A DNA stretch of 16,989 nucleotides from Basidiobolus heterosporus B8920 (GCA_000697455.1 JNET01029775.1:1-16989); one strand, 5' to 3'; shown: positions 7,417 through 16,556, counted from the stretch's first letter. Numbers and translations are program-made. Notes: generated from the sequence alone by a model not told the origin.

Positions 7417-10009
7417 TCACTGTTGCTGGTAATATGATTTTCTGGCCAAGAAACGTTGCTTTGCCGCCAGAACTGCTTCTTCTCTTTTTCGCTTCTTTTC
7501 GTTGTCCTCTGGAGCACCACCTGACTGTTGATTAGCAGTTGGATCGTCGCGAACCGAAGTGCCTGGGGTTCTGTCGTCGGAGTCCTCGGAGGGGTTCGAG
7601 ACTTCCTGCGCTTCTTTCGGACCAGGTGGGATGTCTTTGACTTCACCTAGGATTAGTTTCTCCTCATCTAAGGTCTCGAACCGCTTCAACAACTCACGAA
7701 CCCAGGAAAACTCAATCTTGCTGACGCTACGCATGTTCGCTTTGTTGGTGTACGTGATATCATGGTACATCACCCAGTCTATGTGCGAGAATTGCAACAC
7801 AGAAGAGTTGGTATCTACGAATAAAGAAGAGGTGTTGTTGATGTGTAGTGCTAGCAAGCTAGAGTTAGAGTCAACGGTCTTGCTGGAGGTAGACGACATG
7901 TAATGATAGAAAATTGGTCTATGAGCGTGTCTTTTGGCGGTGTTGATGTAAAAGGCAGTAGCGATGGATTGTAATATCGCTGTAGGCTCGATCTTGTCGT
8001 TCGATCTACAGGAAATGATAGGCAGGTCATTCTTTTCCATGATCTGAACGAGCTGGTCACGTATGTTTCGGGCCATCGACAATGACCTGTACCGCAAGTA
8101 ATTGTCATGACACCAAGATTTAGAATAGCCGGTCTCTCTCCATGCTCTATAGATGTTGTAGAGAGTCAAGTGGTCCCCAGAGCGGTGGAAAAACTGCTTT
8201 CGGGCTTCCTCCGCTTCCATGAGCTTTTTCTCTCCTCTAGGCGAGAGATACACCTCCTCCACTGAAAGCATGGACGCAATAATAATCATTTCCTTACTAC
8301 ATTGATATTCTCGAGCGGAGGCAATGAGCGCTCTAGACAAGAATGGCGACAGTGGGAACGAGTTCATTTCAGCACCAAGTGGGGTGAGTCTGCCATATTC
8401 ATCAATGGCTCCCAAATAGTAGAGTTGACGGAGAGCGTTTCGAACCAAACTAGAGTCCGGTGGGTCCACGAACTCAAAATCAATCACGTTCTTGATACCA
8501 ATCTTTTTCAGTCCGAGGATGGTGCTGATAAGACTGCTTCGCTGGATTTCCGGTATGGTGTCTGTTTCTAGTTTTTCAAACGCAGACCGAGAGTACAGAC
8601 GATAAGCCCTCCCCTCTTGTGTTCTTCCAGCACGTCCCGCGCGTTGCGTAGCAGTTGCTTGGCTTACAGGGACTACAAGTAGAGCGTCCATGCCCGTTTG
8701 ACTGTCGTAGGATTTCTGTTTGACAAAGCCAGAATCAACCACGTATCTTCACGAAATCAATAAAAATATGGATGGATTTAGTTCCGGCGAACAGTAGACG
8801 ACAACAGAGAATGCCACACTTACCTAATTCCCGGGATGGTGACCGAAGTCTGGAAAAGAGGAATTCGTTGAGTTAGTCTGGAATGTGAACAACACGCGTA
8901 ACCATCCATACCTGAGCTATGTTCGTAGCAAAAATCACTTTTCTTACGCCTCTAGGAGTTCGCTCAAACACTGCCTTCTGTTCGAATGTTTCCAAGCTAG
9001 CGTAGATCGGATACACTTCCAAGCGATGTATCTCATCACCGTACTCTATATCTCGTGGATCTATATCCCTGGCCTTTTCTTTGAAATCTTTACACGCCTT
9101 TTCTATTTCTCCTTGTCCGGTCAGAAACACCAGAATGTCGCCAGGTGGCTCTCGCTCATGGATGTGTAAAGCAGTATCAATCGCTCGCGTGACGTAGGTG
9201 GATTTGAGAGATGCTATCTTTGCATCATGATGATGTAGGATATCGACATCGTAGGTTCTGCCAGGGATCGAGAAGATTGGGCAACCATCAAAGAAGTCCG
9301 AGAATTTCTCTACCTGGATTGAATGCCCCAAGTTAGTATCCACAGAACAAGCCTGAAGCTAATTCTAACCAGCTTACATTCAACGTGGCTGACATAACAA
9401 TGATTTTTAACTCTGGACGTAGGCGATGGGTTTTCTTTAACAGGCCAAACAATACATCAGTCTCCACTGTTCTCTCGTGTGCCTCGTCGATGATGATCAT
9501 GTCGTAATTCCGCAATTCAGGATCACCACAAGCTTCACGCAATAACACTCCGTCAGTCATGTAACGGAGCCGTGTTTCTGGTGAGGTGTAGTCTTCGAAA
9601 CGAATAGTATATCCTATTGTCTTGCCTAACCTTGACCCATGTTCTTGGGCAACACGCTTCGCCACGGTGATGGCAGCAATACGCCTATCAATGTCCAGTT
9701 AGCGTCCAAGGGAATAGAAGCTCATTCGTTGGAAAAGAAACTACTTTCGAGTGATTTCTTACCGAGGTTGTGTGATTGCTGTACGCTTAATATCTGGAAG
9801 CCCTTCCAAAACATACTGTGGAATCTGGGTTGTCTTTCCCGAACCTGGAAGCAGGTTTAGTATTTAGTCAGATCATAGAGCCCACTTGATAAAGCACACG
9901 GACCTGTTTCACCAATAATCACTAACAGATTGTTGTCCTTGATGGCTTCTATCAATTCATCGCGATATTCGTAAATAGGAAGTGCTTCTCTAACTGAATC
10001 ATATGGCAT
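7417..10009 (-). CDS. DHX40: DEAH-box RNA helicase, DHX40-like (6 exons)
   Basis: Minus-strand exons: 10009-9904, 9844-9763, 9684-9378, 9313-8912, 8849-8824 (26 nt), 8746-7417. They join in frame to 750 residues (human DHX40 is about 780). Motifs in order: Walker A GETGSGKT (33-40), DEAH (129-132), SAT (161-163), [17 protein letters not shown], motif V ATNIAQTSVTI, motif [11 protein letters not shown] (342-350), then the winged-helix, ratchet ([13 protein letters not shown]) and OB-fold regions. DHX40 is preferred over DHX8, DHX16, DHX33 and DHX35 for several reasons: the short N-terminus, FxxCPIFxIPGR, GQxEIEKxC, the missing motif V glutamate, the WVRxLL element after the OB fold, and a tail containing AKQRFLARK. 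The start ATG at 10009 sits 32 residues before Walker A. It is presumably nuclear and ATP-dependent on RNA; the exact substrate is not visible. A PRP22/PRP2-like assignment is the main alternative. Confidence 0.85.
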
Positions 10010-10251
10010 ATCTGTTGATGGATAGAGAGGGGAATGGCCACCGAATTCCCGTAACTATGGCCAATATGGATTTTGAGTTATTTAATCATCATGGTTTGAT
10101 TTTTTCTTTAAACGATAAATGATTCCTCATCAATCTGGATGACAATTCCACAATTTATGGCCCCCATCTAATCTAGACATGCTTATTCGTCAAACAGAAG
10201 AGCCGCGGAGGGATATAGGATTTCTTGGCGGTGACTTCCTTTTCTTAACAA
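10010..10251. promoter_or_regulatory. shared divergent promoter region between DHX40-like and F-box/LRR genes
   Basis: Only 242 nt separate the two divergent start codons, so both promoters must lie here or overlap the genes. The stretch is A/T-rich and contains CCAAT on the plus strand near 10060 and a TATA-like GGATATAGG near 10211. The plus-strand ATG at 10252 is preceded by a pyrimidine-rich tract. No element can be assigned to one gene with confidence. Confidence 0.5.
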
Positions 10252-11742
10252 ATGAGGAAACCACTGAACCAAAGTTGTTTAAGAGACATATTCTCTTGGC
10301 TACAGAAAGACCCGGCCACTCTGCACCACTGCTGTTTAGTTCATAGTGACTGGCTTCAGGCCGGCGCAAGGGTGCTCTATTCTGACCCTTATCAATACTT
10401 CACACCCTTTTTCGAGCAAACCCAGCAACTTCGGGCACTATTGTTATTTCAAACCTTATTGGAGAGCTCCTTCAAAGCTAAGGAAAACAGTGATACGCAC
10501 AATACCAAAGAGGAGCCTTTGCTCAACTATCTTGGGCTACTTAGAAGTGTGGATTTGACCTGGTTCAAGAGACTGCTATTAATAAATTGCTGGGAAGAGA
10601 ATCAACAGGTCTTACACCAAGATGTGATAAAGAGAGTGTTTCAGGTTTATTTGGAGCCCATAGCTGTTTTGAAACACCTGGTTTATACACAAGTCTTTCA
10701 ACTTGAAGTGCTCTTTCAGGACCGGAAAATTCTCAATTCCTTGACTAGTTTAGAGATTTGCTGGAGGTCTCTGGACGCCCGAATGGCAAATGAATTTCTA
10801 AAGGTCATTTCCCATAATTGCCAGCAGTTGGTGTCGTTAACTATCAACGCAAATAACTCAAGTTCTCTTGGTTTGCAAGGGGTGAACGAGATTCTATCGA
10901 AACAGACCTATGGGACTTTGAAGCATCTTGGATTGAAAAAATTCCAGTTTCGACCTCAACAATTTAAAGAAGTAATCGATGCCTTGGTGCGTGGGCCAAG
11001 GGAGAGTTTGCTTTCCTTAGGGTTAGAGCAGTGCTCATTGTTTCCAGGCACAACCGTGGAAAGAGTAGACAGACTTCCCAATCTACATACGCTAGAGCTC
11101 GGGTTCTGTTATGGACTATGTGATTCACATCTAGTGTCTCTAGCCAAGTGTTGCGAGCATCTAAGACACCTCAACCTATCTCACACCTCTATAACCATTG
11201 TCTCGATTCGAGTGATCATCGAGAGGCTGGGAAGACAACTTCAAAGGCTGGATATCTCATATCCATATAGGGTCGATCACTCTCTGGATTCTTGTATCCC
11301 ATTGCTCTCTCAAAACTCCCCAAACTTAGTTCATCTCAACATAAAAGGTATCAGGTACGGGTATCCAGCCATCGATGAGCTGATAGGCTCCTGTGCTAAG
11401 CTTCGGTCCTTAAGTCTGGGAACCCCGTATCGCCAGGAACCCAATATAGCTGACCGTTTGCTGGCTCGGATTCTCACCAAATGTGCGAGGCTAAAAGAAC
11501 TAGAGCTGGGAAACACTAAGATTACCGTGAATGGGCTGAACACATTGTCCAGATACATCGCTAAACTGGAGGAAGTTGGAGAAATCCTTTGTGTGGGTTT
11601 AGATCAGGCGACGGTCGAACAAAGCTACCCAGAGCTAAATATAGACAGCCTTGCTTTCTGGGAAGAAGACGATGAGCCCGTGGAGGGAATGGAGAGTGAA
11701 GTGGAGGCCCTTGTATTGCCACCAAACTTCCTGAAGCCTTGA
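10252..11742 (+). CDS. F-box protein with leucine-rich repeats (intronless)
   Basis: A single 496-codon exon. Residues about 5-45 form an F-box (LNQSCLRDIFSWLQ, then HHCCLVHSDWLQAGARVLYSDP). From about residue 150 to 440 there are RNI-like leucine-rich repeats with recurring L-x2-L-x-L spacing, for example HLRHLNLSHTSIT, NLVHLNIKGI, KLRSLSLGTPY and RLKELELGNTKIT. The C-terminus is acidic (WEEDDEPVEGMESEVEAL). F-box/LRR proteins are substrate receptors of SCF ubiquitin ligases: the F-box binds Skp1 and the LRRs bind the target. The target cannot be inferred. The gene is intronless, unlike the neighbouring helicase, with which it shares a 242-nt divergent promoter. It belongs to a class that is typically expanded and fast-evolving in zygomycete-type fungi. 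Confidence 0.85.
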   Translation: MRKPLNQSCLRDIFSWLQKDPATLHHCCLVHSDWLQAGARVLYSDPYQYFTPFFEQTQQLRALLLFQTLLESSFKAKENSDTHNTKEEPLLNYLGLLRSVDLTWFKRLLLINCWEENQQVLHQDVIKRVFQVYLEPIAVLKHLVYTQVFQLEVLFQDRKILNSLTSLEICWRSLDARMANEFLKVISHNCQQLVSLTINANNSSSLGLQGVNEILSKQTYGTLKHLGLKKFQFRPQQFKEVIDALVRGPRESLLSLGLEQCSLFPGTTVERVDRLPNLHTLELGFCYGLCDSHLVSLAKCCEHLRHLNLSHTSITIVSIRVIIERLGRQLQRLDISYPYRVDHSLDSCIPLLSQNSPNLVHLNIKGIRYGYPAIDELIGSCAKLRSLSLGTPYRQEPNIADRLLARILTKCARLKELELGNTKITVNGLNTLSRYIAKLEEVGEILCVGLDQATVEQSYPELNIDSLAFWEEDDEPVEGMESEVEALVLPPNFLKP

Positions 11743-11839
11743 CGCTCATATCTGCGTCATGTACGATATTCAATAATGTAATCATCAGCAATATAATGCT
11801 CAACAATATAATACTCGGTTCTGTAGAACACAATGGTCA

Positions 11840-11845
11840 TTTATT
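11840..11845 (-). terminator. putative polyadenylation signal of the small membrane protein gene
   Basis: A minus-strand AATAAA lies 63 nt downstream of the stop codon, within the 165-nt convergent gap with the F-box/LRR gene. Confidence 0.45.
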
Positions 11846-11907
11846 TGGGTACTTGATGCTTGGGTACTTTCTCTAGTATATTCATGACAAAGTTCAATAT
11901 TCGTCCA

Positions 11908-12363
11908 TCACTTCTCAAGGGGAGTCAGAGGAGTTAGGTATTTTCCGTATTTACTCTCCTCGGGAGATTTGCCATCCGGCTTGCCATCCGGCTTGCCATC
12001 CGGCTTGCTCTCAGACTTGCCATCTGGGCCAATCCCATATTTCTGACGGATGTGGTCACCGGCCCTGTAGGTGCTGTTTCTCTTGTTGTCACTGGTCTCC
12101 GACATGTGAACCACTTTTGGTGATTTAAAGTAGAATTTCCGTAGAGCCCAGCATAAGGTCAATATCAATAAACCCAACAGCACGATGCTGAGCAGGATGA
12201 TTGCTGCGATTGTTAGGGCTCGGCTAAGATTCGTTCGGTCGTAAATGATTAATGAAGAATCTGGATCAATATTGACTGAAACCTCCTCCCCACCTGCATC
12301 TATGGGACTACCTTGCGCCTGTATCCACGCTCCGATAAGCACAAGAAATACCAGGAATCTCAT
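11908..12363 (-). CDS. small single-pass membrane protein with signal peptide and PDGK repeats
   Basis: An intronless gene of 151 residues from the ATG at 12363. The open frame extends to 12456, but a minus-strand GTATAAAT at 12447-12454 would then lie inside the coding part. The ATG at 12363 opens directly with a signal peptide (MRFLVFLVLIGAWIQAQG), so I choose it. Residues about 19-48 form a short extracellular segment with one N-glycosylation site (N45-L-S). Residues about 49-74 are one membrane helix, followed by a basic stop-transfer (RKFYFK). The cytoplasmic tail of about 70 residues is polar and holds a PDGK tetrapeptide repeat (about 113-132). The topology suggests a small surface or endomembrane adaptor, but no family is recognised. 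Confidence 0.6.
   Translation of the reverse strand: MRFLVFLVLIGAWIQAQGSPIDAGGEEVSVNIDPDSSLIIYDRTNLSRALTIAAIILLSIVLLGLLILTLCWALRKFYFKSPKVVHMSETSDNKRNSTYRAGDHIRQKYGIGPDGKSESKPDGKPDGKPDGKSPEESKYGKYLTPLTPLEK
11971..12030 (-). repeat. 12-bp coding tandem repeat (PDGK)
   Basis: Five 12-bp units are present. The first three (11971-12006) are identical GCCATCCGGCTT on the plus strand and the next two are diverged. On the minus strand they encode repeated Pro-Asp-Gly-Lys in the tail of the membrane protein. Confidence 0.85.
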
Positions 12364-12446
12364 GTGTAAGAAAGCCAAACAACCAGCTCTAAAATATGTA
12401 GTTAAGGGTGATTGTTCTGGGGACCTTTCGGGGACACTTGGCTGGC

Positions 12447-12454
12447 ATTTATAC
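12447..12454 (-). promoter_or_regulatory. TATA box of the small membrane protein gene
   Basis: GTATAAAT on the minus strand, 84-91 nt upstream of the chosen start codon. The same octamer stands upstream of the chitin deacetylase gene. Its position argues against the longer upstream start at 12456. Confidence 0.5.
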
Positions 12455-12577
12455 ACGAGCCCTCAATGGCGCCTTCATTTTCTCCACACCATTGTTTTCA
12501 CCAGACAATCTATTATCCACATTGTGGAGCAGCCTGAACAATAGCTGCTTGCCCTCAATTGGTTTGATTTTATCCTC

Positions 12578-12583
12578 TTTATT
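12578..12583 (-). terminator. putative polyadenylation signal of the second F-box gene
   Basis: A minus-strand AATAAA lies 111 nt downstream of the TAG stop at 12694-12696. Confidence 0.45.
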
Positions 12584-12693
12584 GATATTGCTCGGCAAAA
12601 TAATCATCGAAATTAGGGATTTCAAAAATACTGAAAGCAAGTGTATATATGGCGATAGTGACAGGTGTAAGGCATCATTCTCCACACCGTCTA

Positions 12694-14208
12694 CTAAGAA
12701 ATTACTCGAGTGGAATCTTCCCAAACTTTGATCATGGTAGGCGGAAGGTAACTCGAGAATCTAGTCACTAGTTCTAGCGAGTATGTAGCTTGCAATATTC
12801 GTAATACCTGTCGATGAAACTGGGTTGACGGAATGTAAAGAAGCCTTGAACTACTGTTCACGTCTTGCGAGGACAAAGAACATGTGCCAAGAAAGTCAGA
12901 CTTCCACAACTCTAGTAGTTTGCTGAGCCAACGCACTCTGTCTCTTTCTAGGATAGTGGATTTCACTTGGAATGCCGTGGGCAATATACCTCGTATAAAT
13001 TCCCCCATAGACGCTCCGAATGCCTCCAGGATTTCTGCATCAGAAATATCTAGGAATTGAATCAGAGGCAAGGTGCGGTCTTGCCACAGAGCTACGCTTA
13101 CATAGAAGCCAACCATCTCAACGTCTGGACTCTCCTCACTCAACAACTCGTCGAACTTCTCTAAAAAGCCATGTTCAGTTTCGTTTAGGGCCTTTTCCAT
13201 TCTACGTCTTCGCAATCGGTCGACCACCAAATCATGAAGAAACTGTTGGGAATCGGGGATTTTCGTCAGTAGGATTTCCATTGAGCTGTCATTCCACCAA
13301 GCATTGGGTGAGGCAAACATCTCTTGGATGGCTCGCTTTGTTATCTCTGAAAGGTCTTTACTGGCCAGCGCTTCGGGCCAATTTTCTTGGATGATCTCTA
13401 AGATTGGTGCCAAACCATCATGACTGGCGAAATATGTAAGCACGTCTAGCAATGTGTCCTCAGACAATGCTTTACACAAGCCGATCTGCTGCAAATCACT
13501 CAAAAGAATGTCTCGTTCCTGTGGCTCATCGTATTCGTTTGCCAACAATGCACACGTAATATGGGGATCTAACGCATCAAGATAAACTTGGTTCTTTTTC
13601 ATCATTTCAACGACAGGGGCTTTTGTAGATATCAGATGCAGTATAAATCCGCCAATCGACCGACTTAAAGATAAACGACTATACACAGCGAGGGAGAAAG
13701 TATGCCATAGGCTCTTGTATGTGGGCAGTATCCGATATTGAGTTAAAAGACTGACCGTTTTCGCAATACTGTGTCCCTTAAGTTGTTGAATAGGCTTCAA
13801 GAGCTGATATATCATCAAGCAATCTCTATTCAAATCCTCTTCGGGGTATTTTAATAAGCCTTCCTCCAAGATCAAAGCAACATCACTCCATGGCAGTGGT
13901 TTTCTATTTGTGTGGTTCTTATTGATTTGAGAGATGATCACTTCATGTACATAAACTTGATAAAACCATACGTCATCCTCAACACCACGCTCGCGTAACC
14001 TTTTGTACACCTCGTAAGTTAAAAAAGGTAAATGACGTTTGGCAATTTGCCAGAGACCGTGATTTCCGTACTCGTTGAAATAGCTTTCTACTCGGATCAG
14101 GGGATCTTGGGAAGTATGATAAAACCTACGACATACTGCAGCGTACCAAGGTGGATGGACCAAGTAGGAAAATACTTGCTCCAAGACATCTGAGTGAAGA
14201 GCCTCCAT
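12694..14208 (-). CDS. F-box protein with long alpha-helical C-terminal region (intronless)
   Basis: A single 504-codon exon. Residues about 1-38 form an F-box (SDVLEQVFSYLVHPPWYAAV, then CRRFYHTSQDPLIRVESYF). The remaining 460 residues are predicted by eye to be mostly helical, with no LRR periodicity, WD or Kelch motif. They contain an Arg-rich patch (DRLRRRRMEKAL) and several acidic segments. F-box proteins that recruit targets to SCF ligases often carry such family-specific helical solenoids, but I do not recognise the C-terminal family. The start ATG is preceded by a minus-strand TTTATATATG box at about 14281-14290, some 75 nt upstream. It is unrelated to the F-box/LRR gene at 10252 beyond the F-box itself. 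Confidence 0.75.
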   Translation of the reverse strand: MEALHSDVLEQVFSYLVHPPWYAAVCRRFYHTSQDPLIRVESYFNEYGNHGLWQIAKRHLPFLTYEVYKRLRERGVEDDVWFYQVYVHEVIISQINKNHTNRKPLPWSDVALILEEGLLKYPEEDLNRDCLMIYQLLKPIQQLKGHSIAKTVSLLTQYRILPTYKSLWHTFSLAVYSRLSLSRSIGGFILHLISTKAPVVEMMKKNQVYLDALDPHITCALLANEYDEPQERDILLSDLQQIGLCKALSEDTLLDVLTYFASHDGLAPILEIIQENWPEALASKDLSEITKRAIQEMFASPNAWWNDSSMEILLTKIPDSQQFLHDLVVDRLRRRRMEKALNETEHGFLEKFDELLSEESPDVEMVGFYVSVALWQDRTLPLIQFLDISDAEILEAFGASMGEFIRGILPTAFQVKSTILERDRVRWLSKLLELWKSDFLGTCSLSSQDVNSSSRLLYIPSTQFHRQVLRILQATYSLELVTRFSSYLPPTMIKVWEDSTRVIS

Positions 14209-14810
14209 ATTTGTGTCAATTAACTCCCGAGTTTTCTTTTGCTCTTTAAAAACAAAGGAGAATAGTTCTGTTTTACTGCAACATATATAAACTTTAACAG
14301 CTGTCCAGCACTATCAGGGAATAGCCAAGCCACAAAGTAGTGAAGAGAGGAAAGTAAGGGGAGGATTTTTCAGAATTCCATGTGAATGTTCACTTGGATA
14401 TTGAAGAGGTGAAGAAATGATCACTGTTTCACTAATAAAAATAGGCTTGTACCATATCTCGAGAAAATGCCACATGAACTATCCCGAATCGAGACAATCC
14501 TGGTAATAGCTGCAGTTACTAACCAATGTTAGAGATCCATCATACATCTAGCCCATTACTGTTTCTTCTGCATCAAGTTGACTCGGGTCCAATCTATTTT
14601 TATTTTCTCCTAAAGAACCGCCTAATCAACTTTGCTCCCTAGATTTAAGCAATCTGTTTATCTATTTAAGCAACCTGCTTATCTATTTGTGCTGTTGCTG
14701 AGGATTAGGATTCGGATTAGGAGAAAACTATGCTTTAGTTTATCATAATTCAGGTATACAAAGACTAGTAATACAAAAGAGAAAGTACTATATATAGAGC
14801 TATGATCTAT
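14209..14810. other. intergenic: promoter of second F-box gene and 3' flank of chitin deacetylase
   Basis: No supported gene. It holds a minus-strand TATA-like TTTATATATG (14281-14290) for the F-box gene, a 21-bp imperfect tandem repeat at 14643-14692, and a GGATTA/GGATTC short repeat near 14701-14720. I found no canonical poly(A) signal close to the chitin deacetylase stop; a minus-strand AATAAA-like element occurs only near 14597-14603. Confidence 0.5.
14643..14692. repeat. 21-bp imperfect direct tandem repeat
   Basis: Two copies of ATTTAAGCAAYCTGYTTATCT, differing at two positions, are followed by a partial third copy beginning ATTTGTGC. Confidence 0.75.
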
Positions 14811-15899
14811 TCAGAAGTAAGTCGTGGCACCAATCATAACACTCAGAGCAAAAAGAGCTCCGGTTATACGCGATGTGGATGCTCCAGAATGGGCATTAGT
14901 AGTAGCGGTGGGATTTGCGAATAGCGAGGCAGAAGTACTGGAGGCAGAGGAGGAGGTGGAGGAGGTAGAGGAGGCAGAGATAGAAGTATCAGTGGAGGTA
15001 GAAGAGGCGCTGGAGGCACTAGAAGAAGGATTATTTATATTTTGGTACATTGGCCCGTCGATGCAGGAGTTGGCAAGAACAAAGTGGAAACCATTGGCCG
15101 CTAAGAGAGATTCAATTTTTGGAACTTCCTTTACAGTTTCGACGTGAATGTCATGTTGCAGGGAAACAAATCCCGGATCATTATGTGCATTAAGGACAGT
15201 ACCCTCGGTGATGGCATTCTGGAAAGAATCCAAAATCTTCGCTGGGTCTTGATTTTTAGCGACAATATCCCAATCCAAAGTGTCCATATTCCATAGAAGA
15301 TTGTGATATCCCATGGCTTTGAATACTGCCTTTACTCTGTCATCCGCTTCACCATAAGGTGGGCGAATATAGGCAGTTCTAGCTCCAGTTACATTAAAGA
15401 TGGCATCTTCAGTTGCTCGTAATTCAGCAATGATCTGCTCGTTAGAGATAGTCATCAAATGTGGATGAGACCAGGTGTGTTGAGCTATCAAATGGCCAGC
15501 GTCATACGCTCTCTTTACTACATCAGGAAACTGGTTGATTTGAGAGCCAATCATGAGGAAAGTCGCCTTGACCTTAGCAGCATCCAGGATATCAAGTAGT
15601 TCTGTAGTGTGTTCCGATGGACCATCGTCGAAGGACAAAGCCCATTCACCTTTTTTACAACCGTAAATATCATCTGGTCTGGGGCAATTTCCGCAACTTT
15701 CCCAGCATTTATCACATTCATCAGGGCCACAGTTGGTACTGGCGCAAATACCTGCCCCAACTTGCTTTGTTGGGATGTTAGGGACGTTGGTTAGATCATA
15801 TTGCTTGGACCACTCAGGGTTAATGGTAGCCAAAGGAACTTGTGCAACAGTTTGGGATACAAAAGCAGTGATTAAGAGAGAGCTAGCTTGCAGTTTCAT
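14811..15899 (-). CDS. chitin deacetylase / polysaccharide deacetylase (CE4), secreted, probably GPI-anchored
   Basis: An intronless gene of 362 residues from the ATG at 15899. The frame is open to 15998, but a TATAAA box at 15951-15956 would fall inside that extension, and the ATG at 15899 starts a clean signal peptide (MKLQASSLLITAFVSQTVAQ). A Cys-rich segment (about 50-81) precedes the NodB domain. CE4 motifs are all present: SFDDGPS (89-95, catalytic/metal Asp pair), HTWSHPHL (141-148, metal His), RPPYG (179-183), DTLDWD (206-211) and LNAHND (236-241, catalytic His). A Ser/Thr/Ala-rich linker follows, then a short hydrophobic C-terminus after a Ser/Gly site, typical of GPI anchoring. The role is deacetylation of nascent chitin to chitosan at the wall. 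Specificity for chitin rather than another N-acetylated glycan is inferred. Confidence 0.9.
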   Translation of the reverse strand: MKLQASSLLITAFVSQTVAQVPLATINPEWSKQYDLTNVPNIPTKQVGAGICASTNCGPDECDKCWESCGNCPRPDDIYGCKKGEWALSFDDGPSEHTTELLDILDAAKVKATFLMIGSQINQFPDVVKRAYDAGHLIAQHTWSHPHLMTISNEQIIAELRATEDAIFNVTGARTAYIRPPYGEADDRVKAVFKAMGYHNLLWNMDTLDWDIVAKNQDPAKILDSFQNAITEGTVLNAHNDPGFVSLQHDIHVETVKEVPKIESLLAANGFHFVLANSCIDGPMYQNINNPSSSASSASSTSTDTSISASSTSSTSSSASSTSASLFANPTATTNAHSGASTSRITGALFALSVMIGATTYF

Positions 15900-15950
15900 T
15901 TTCAGGTATAGAAGAGAGAATGCAATTACAAAAAGAAATGATAGCCACCA

Positions 15951-15956
15951 TTTATA
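15951..15956 (-). promoter_or_regulatory. TATA box of the chitin deacetylase gene
   Basis: A minus-strand TATAAA within GTATAAATGG lies 52-57 nt upstream of the chosen ATG. This is consistent with transcription beginning about 25 nt upstream of the signal-peptide start. Confidence 0.55.
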
Positions 15957-16311
15957 CCTGTGGTTTGTGTTTACCAGACTCGCGATAAATATTCCCATTT
16001 TGAGTTCACTACCGGCGGAAATTTCTGTTTTGAACTAGCGAGGAAGCGAGGACCAAAGATATCCAGATAGTGTAAATGTTGTCAGCCAAGAGGGAATTCT
16101 ATAATATAATATAAACCATTCAACGGTTCCCATATTTTGACAAACGCCGCCTATTTTAATTAAGCTTTCGATTCTTACATCTACACACATTGGACGCTTC
16201 ATCTCATTGCTTGGGTGAAAATATGCTTATCTTCTGACATGTGGGGGTATACATACTTATTTCGGTGATTTGCAAATCTTTTGGCGTCCATTTAATACGT
16301 TTGCTAATTAC

Positions 16312-16353
16312 AATAGCACTCACCGAATAGCACTCACCGAATAGCACTCACCA
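16312..16353. repeat. three tandem 14-bp direct repeats
   Basis: AATAGCACTCACCG occurs twice, followed by AATAGCACTCACCA, back to back with no spacer. The array lies about 415-455 nt upstream of the chitin deacetylase start codon. Confidence 0.9.
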
Positions 16354-16556
16354 AATCACATCCTAGATACTAGACATTCTATTCTAATTATCCCAAGTCA
16401 CCTAAGCTATACCGGATTCAATCCGAGTGGAGCTAAGCAATGGCGTATCGGTATATTCGAGATGAATATAGATATTAATTAATGTTTACTAGGAAACAAT
16501 TAATTGTTTGACTAAATCACTTACCCCATTAGACCATTCAACCTAGTTATTCCTTT

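Larger units (their letters stand above)
12364..12693. other. intergenic between two minus-strand genes, with TATA box and poly(A) signal
   Basis: This stretch contains the promoter of the small membrane protein gene (minus-strand GTATAAAT at 12447-12454, about 85 nt upstream of its ATG). It also contains a minus-strand AATAAA at 12578-12583, 111 nt downstream of the second F-box gene stop. The overlapping plus-strand frames show no protein features. Confidence 0.55.

Noticed and set aside
7314-7646. 110-codon minus-strand frame overlapping the helicase C-terminus
   Set aside because: It is a shifted shadow of the last helicase exon, with basic low-complexity composition and no start context.
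12364-12456. Upstream extension of the small membrane protein to an ATG at 12456
   Set aside because: A TATA box would then lie within the coding extension, and the extra residues would bury the signal peptide.
14824-15147. Glu/Val-rich plus-strand frame
   Set aside because: It is antisense to the Ser/Thr-rich linker of the chitin deacetylase. The acidic run is just the complement of Ser codons.
15900-15998. Upstream extension of the chitin deacetylase to an ATG at 15998
   Set aside because: A TATA box at 15951-15956 and a clean signal peptide beginning at 15899 favour the shorter start.
16312-16353. Short direct repeats as a CRISPR-like array
   Set aside because: Units are 14 bp with no spacers, and the setting is eukaryotic. 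It is a plain tandem repeat.
16407-16470. Possible tRNA because of GGATTCAATCC resembling a B box
   Set aside because: No acceptor or D/anticodon arms can be paired around it. The element is a short CGGAT/ATCCG hairpin.
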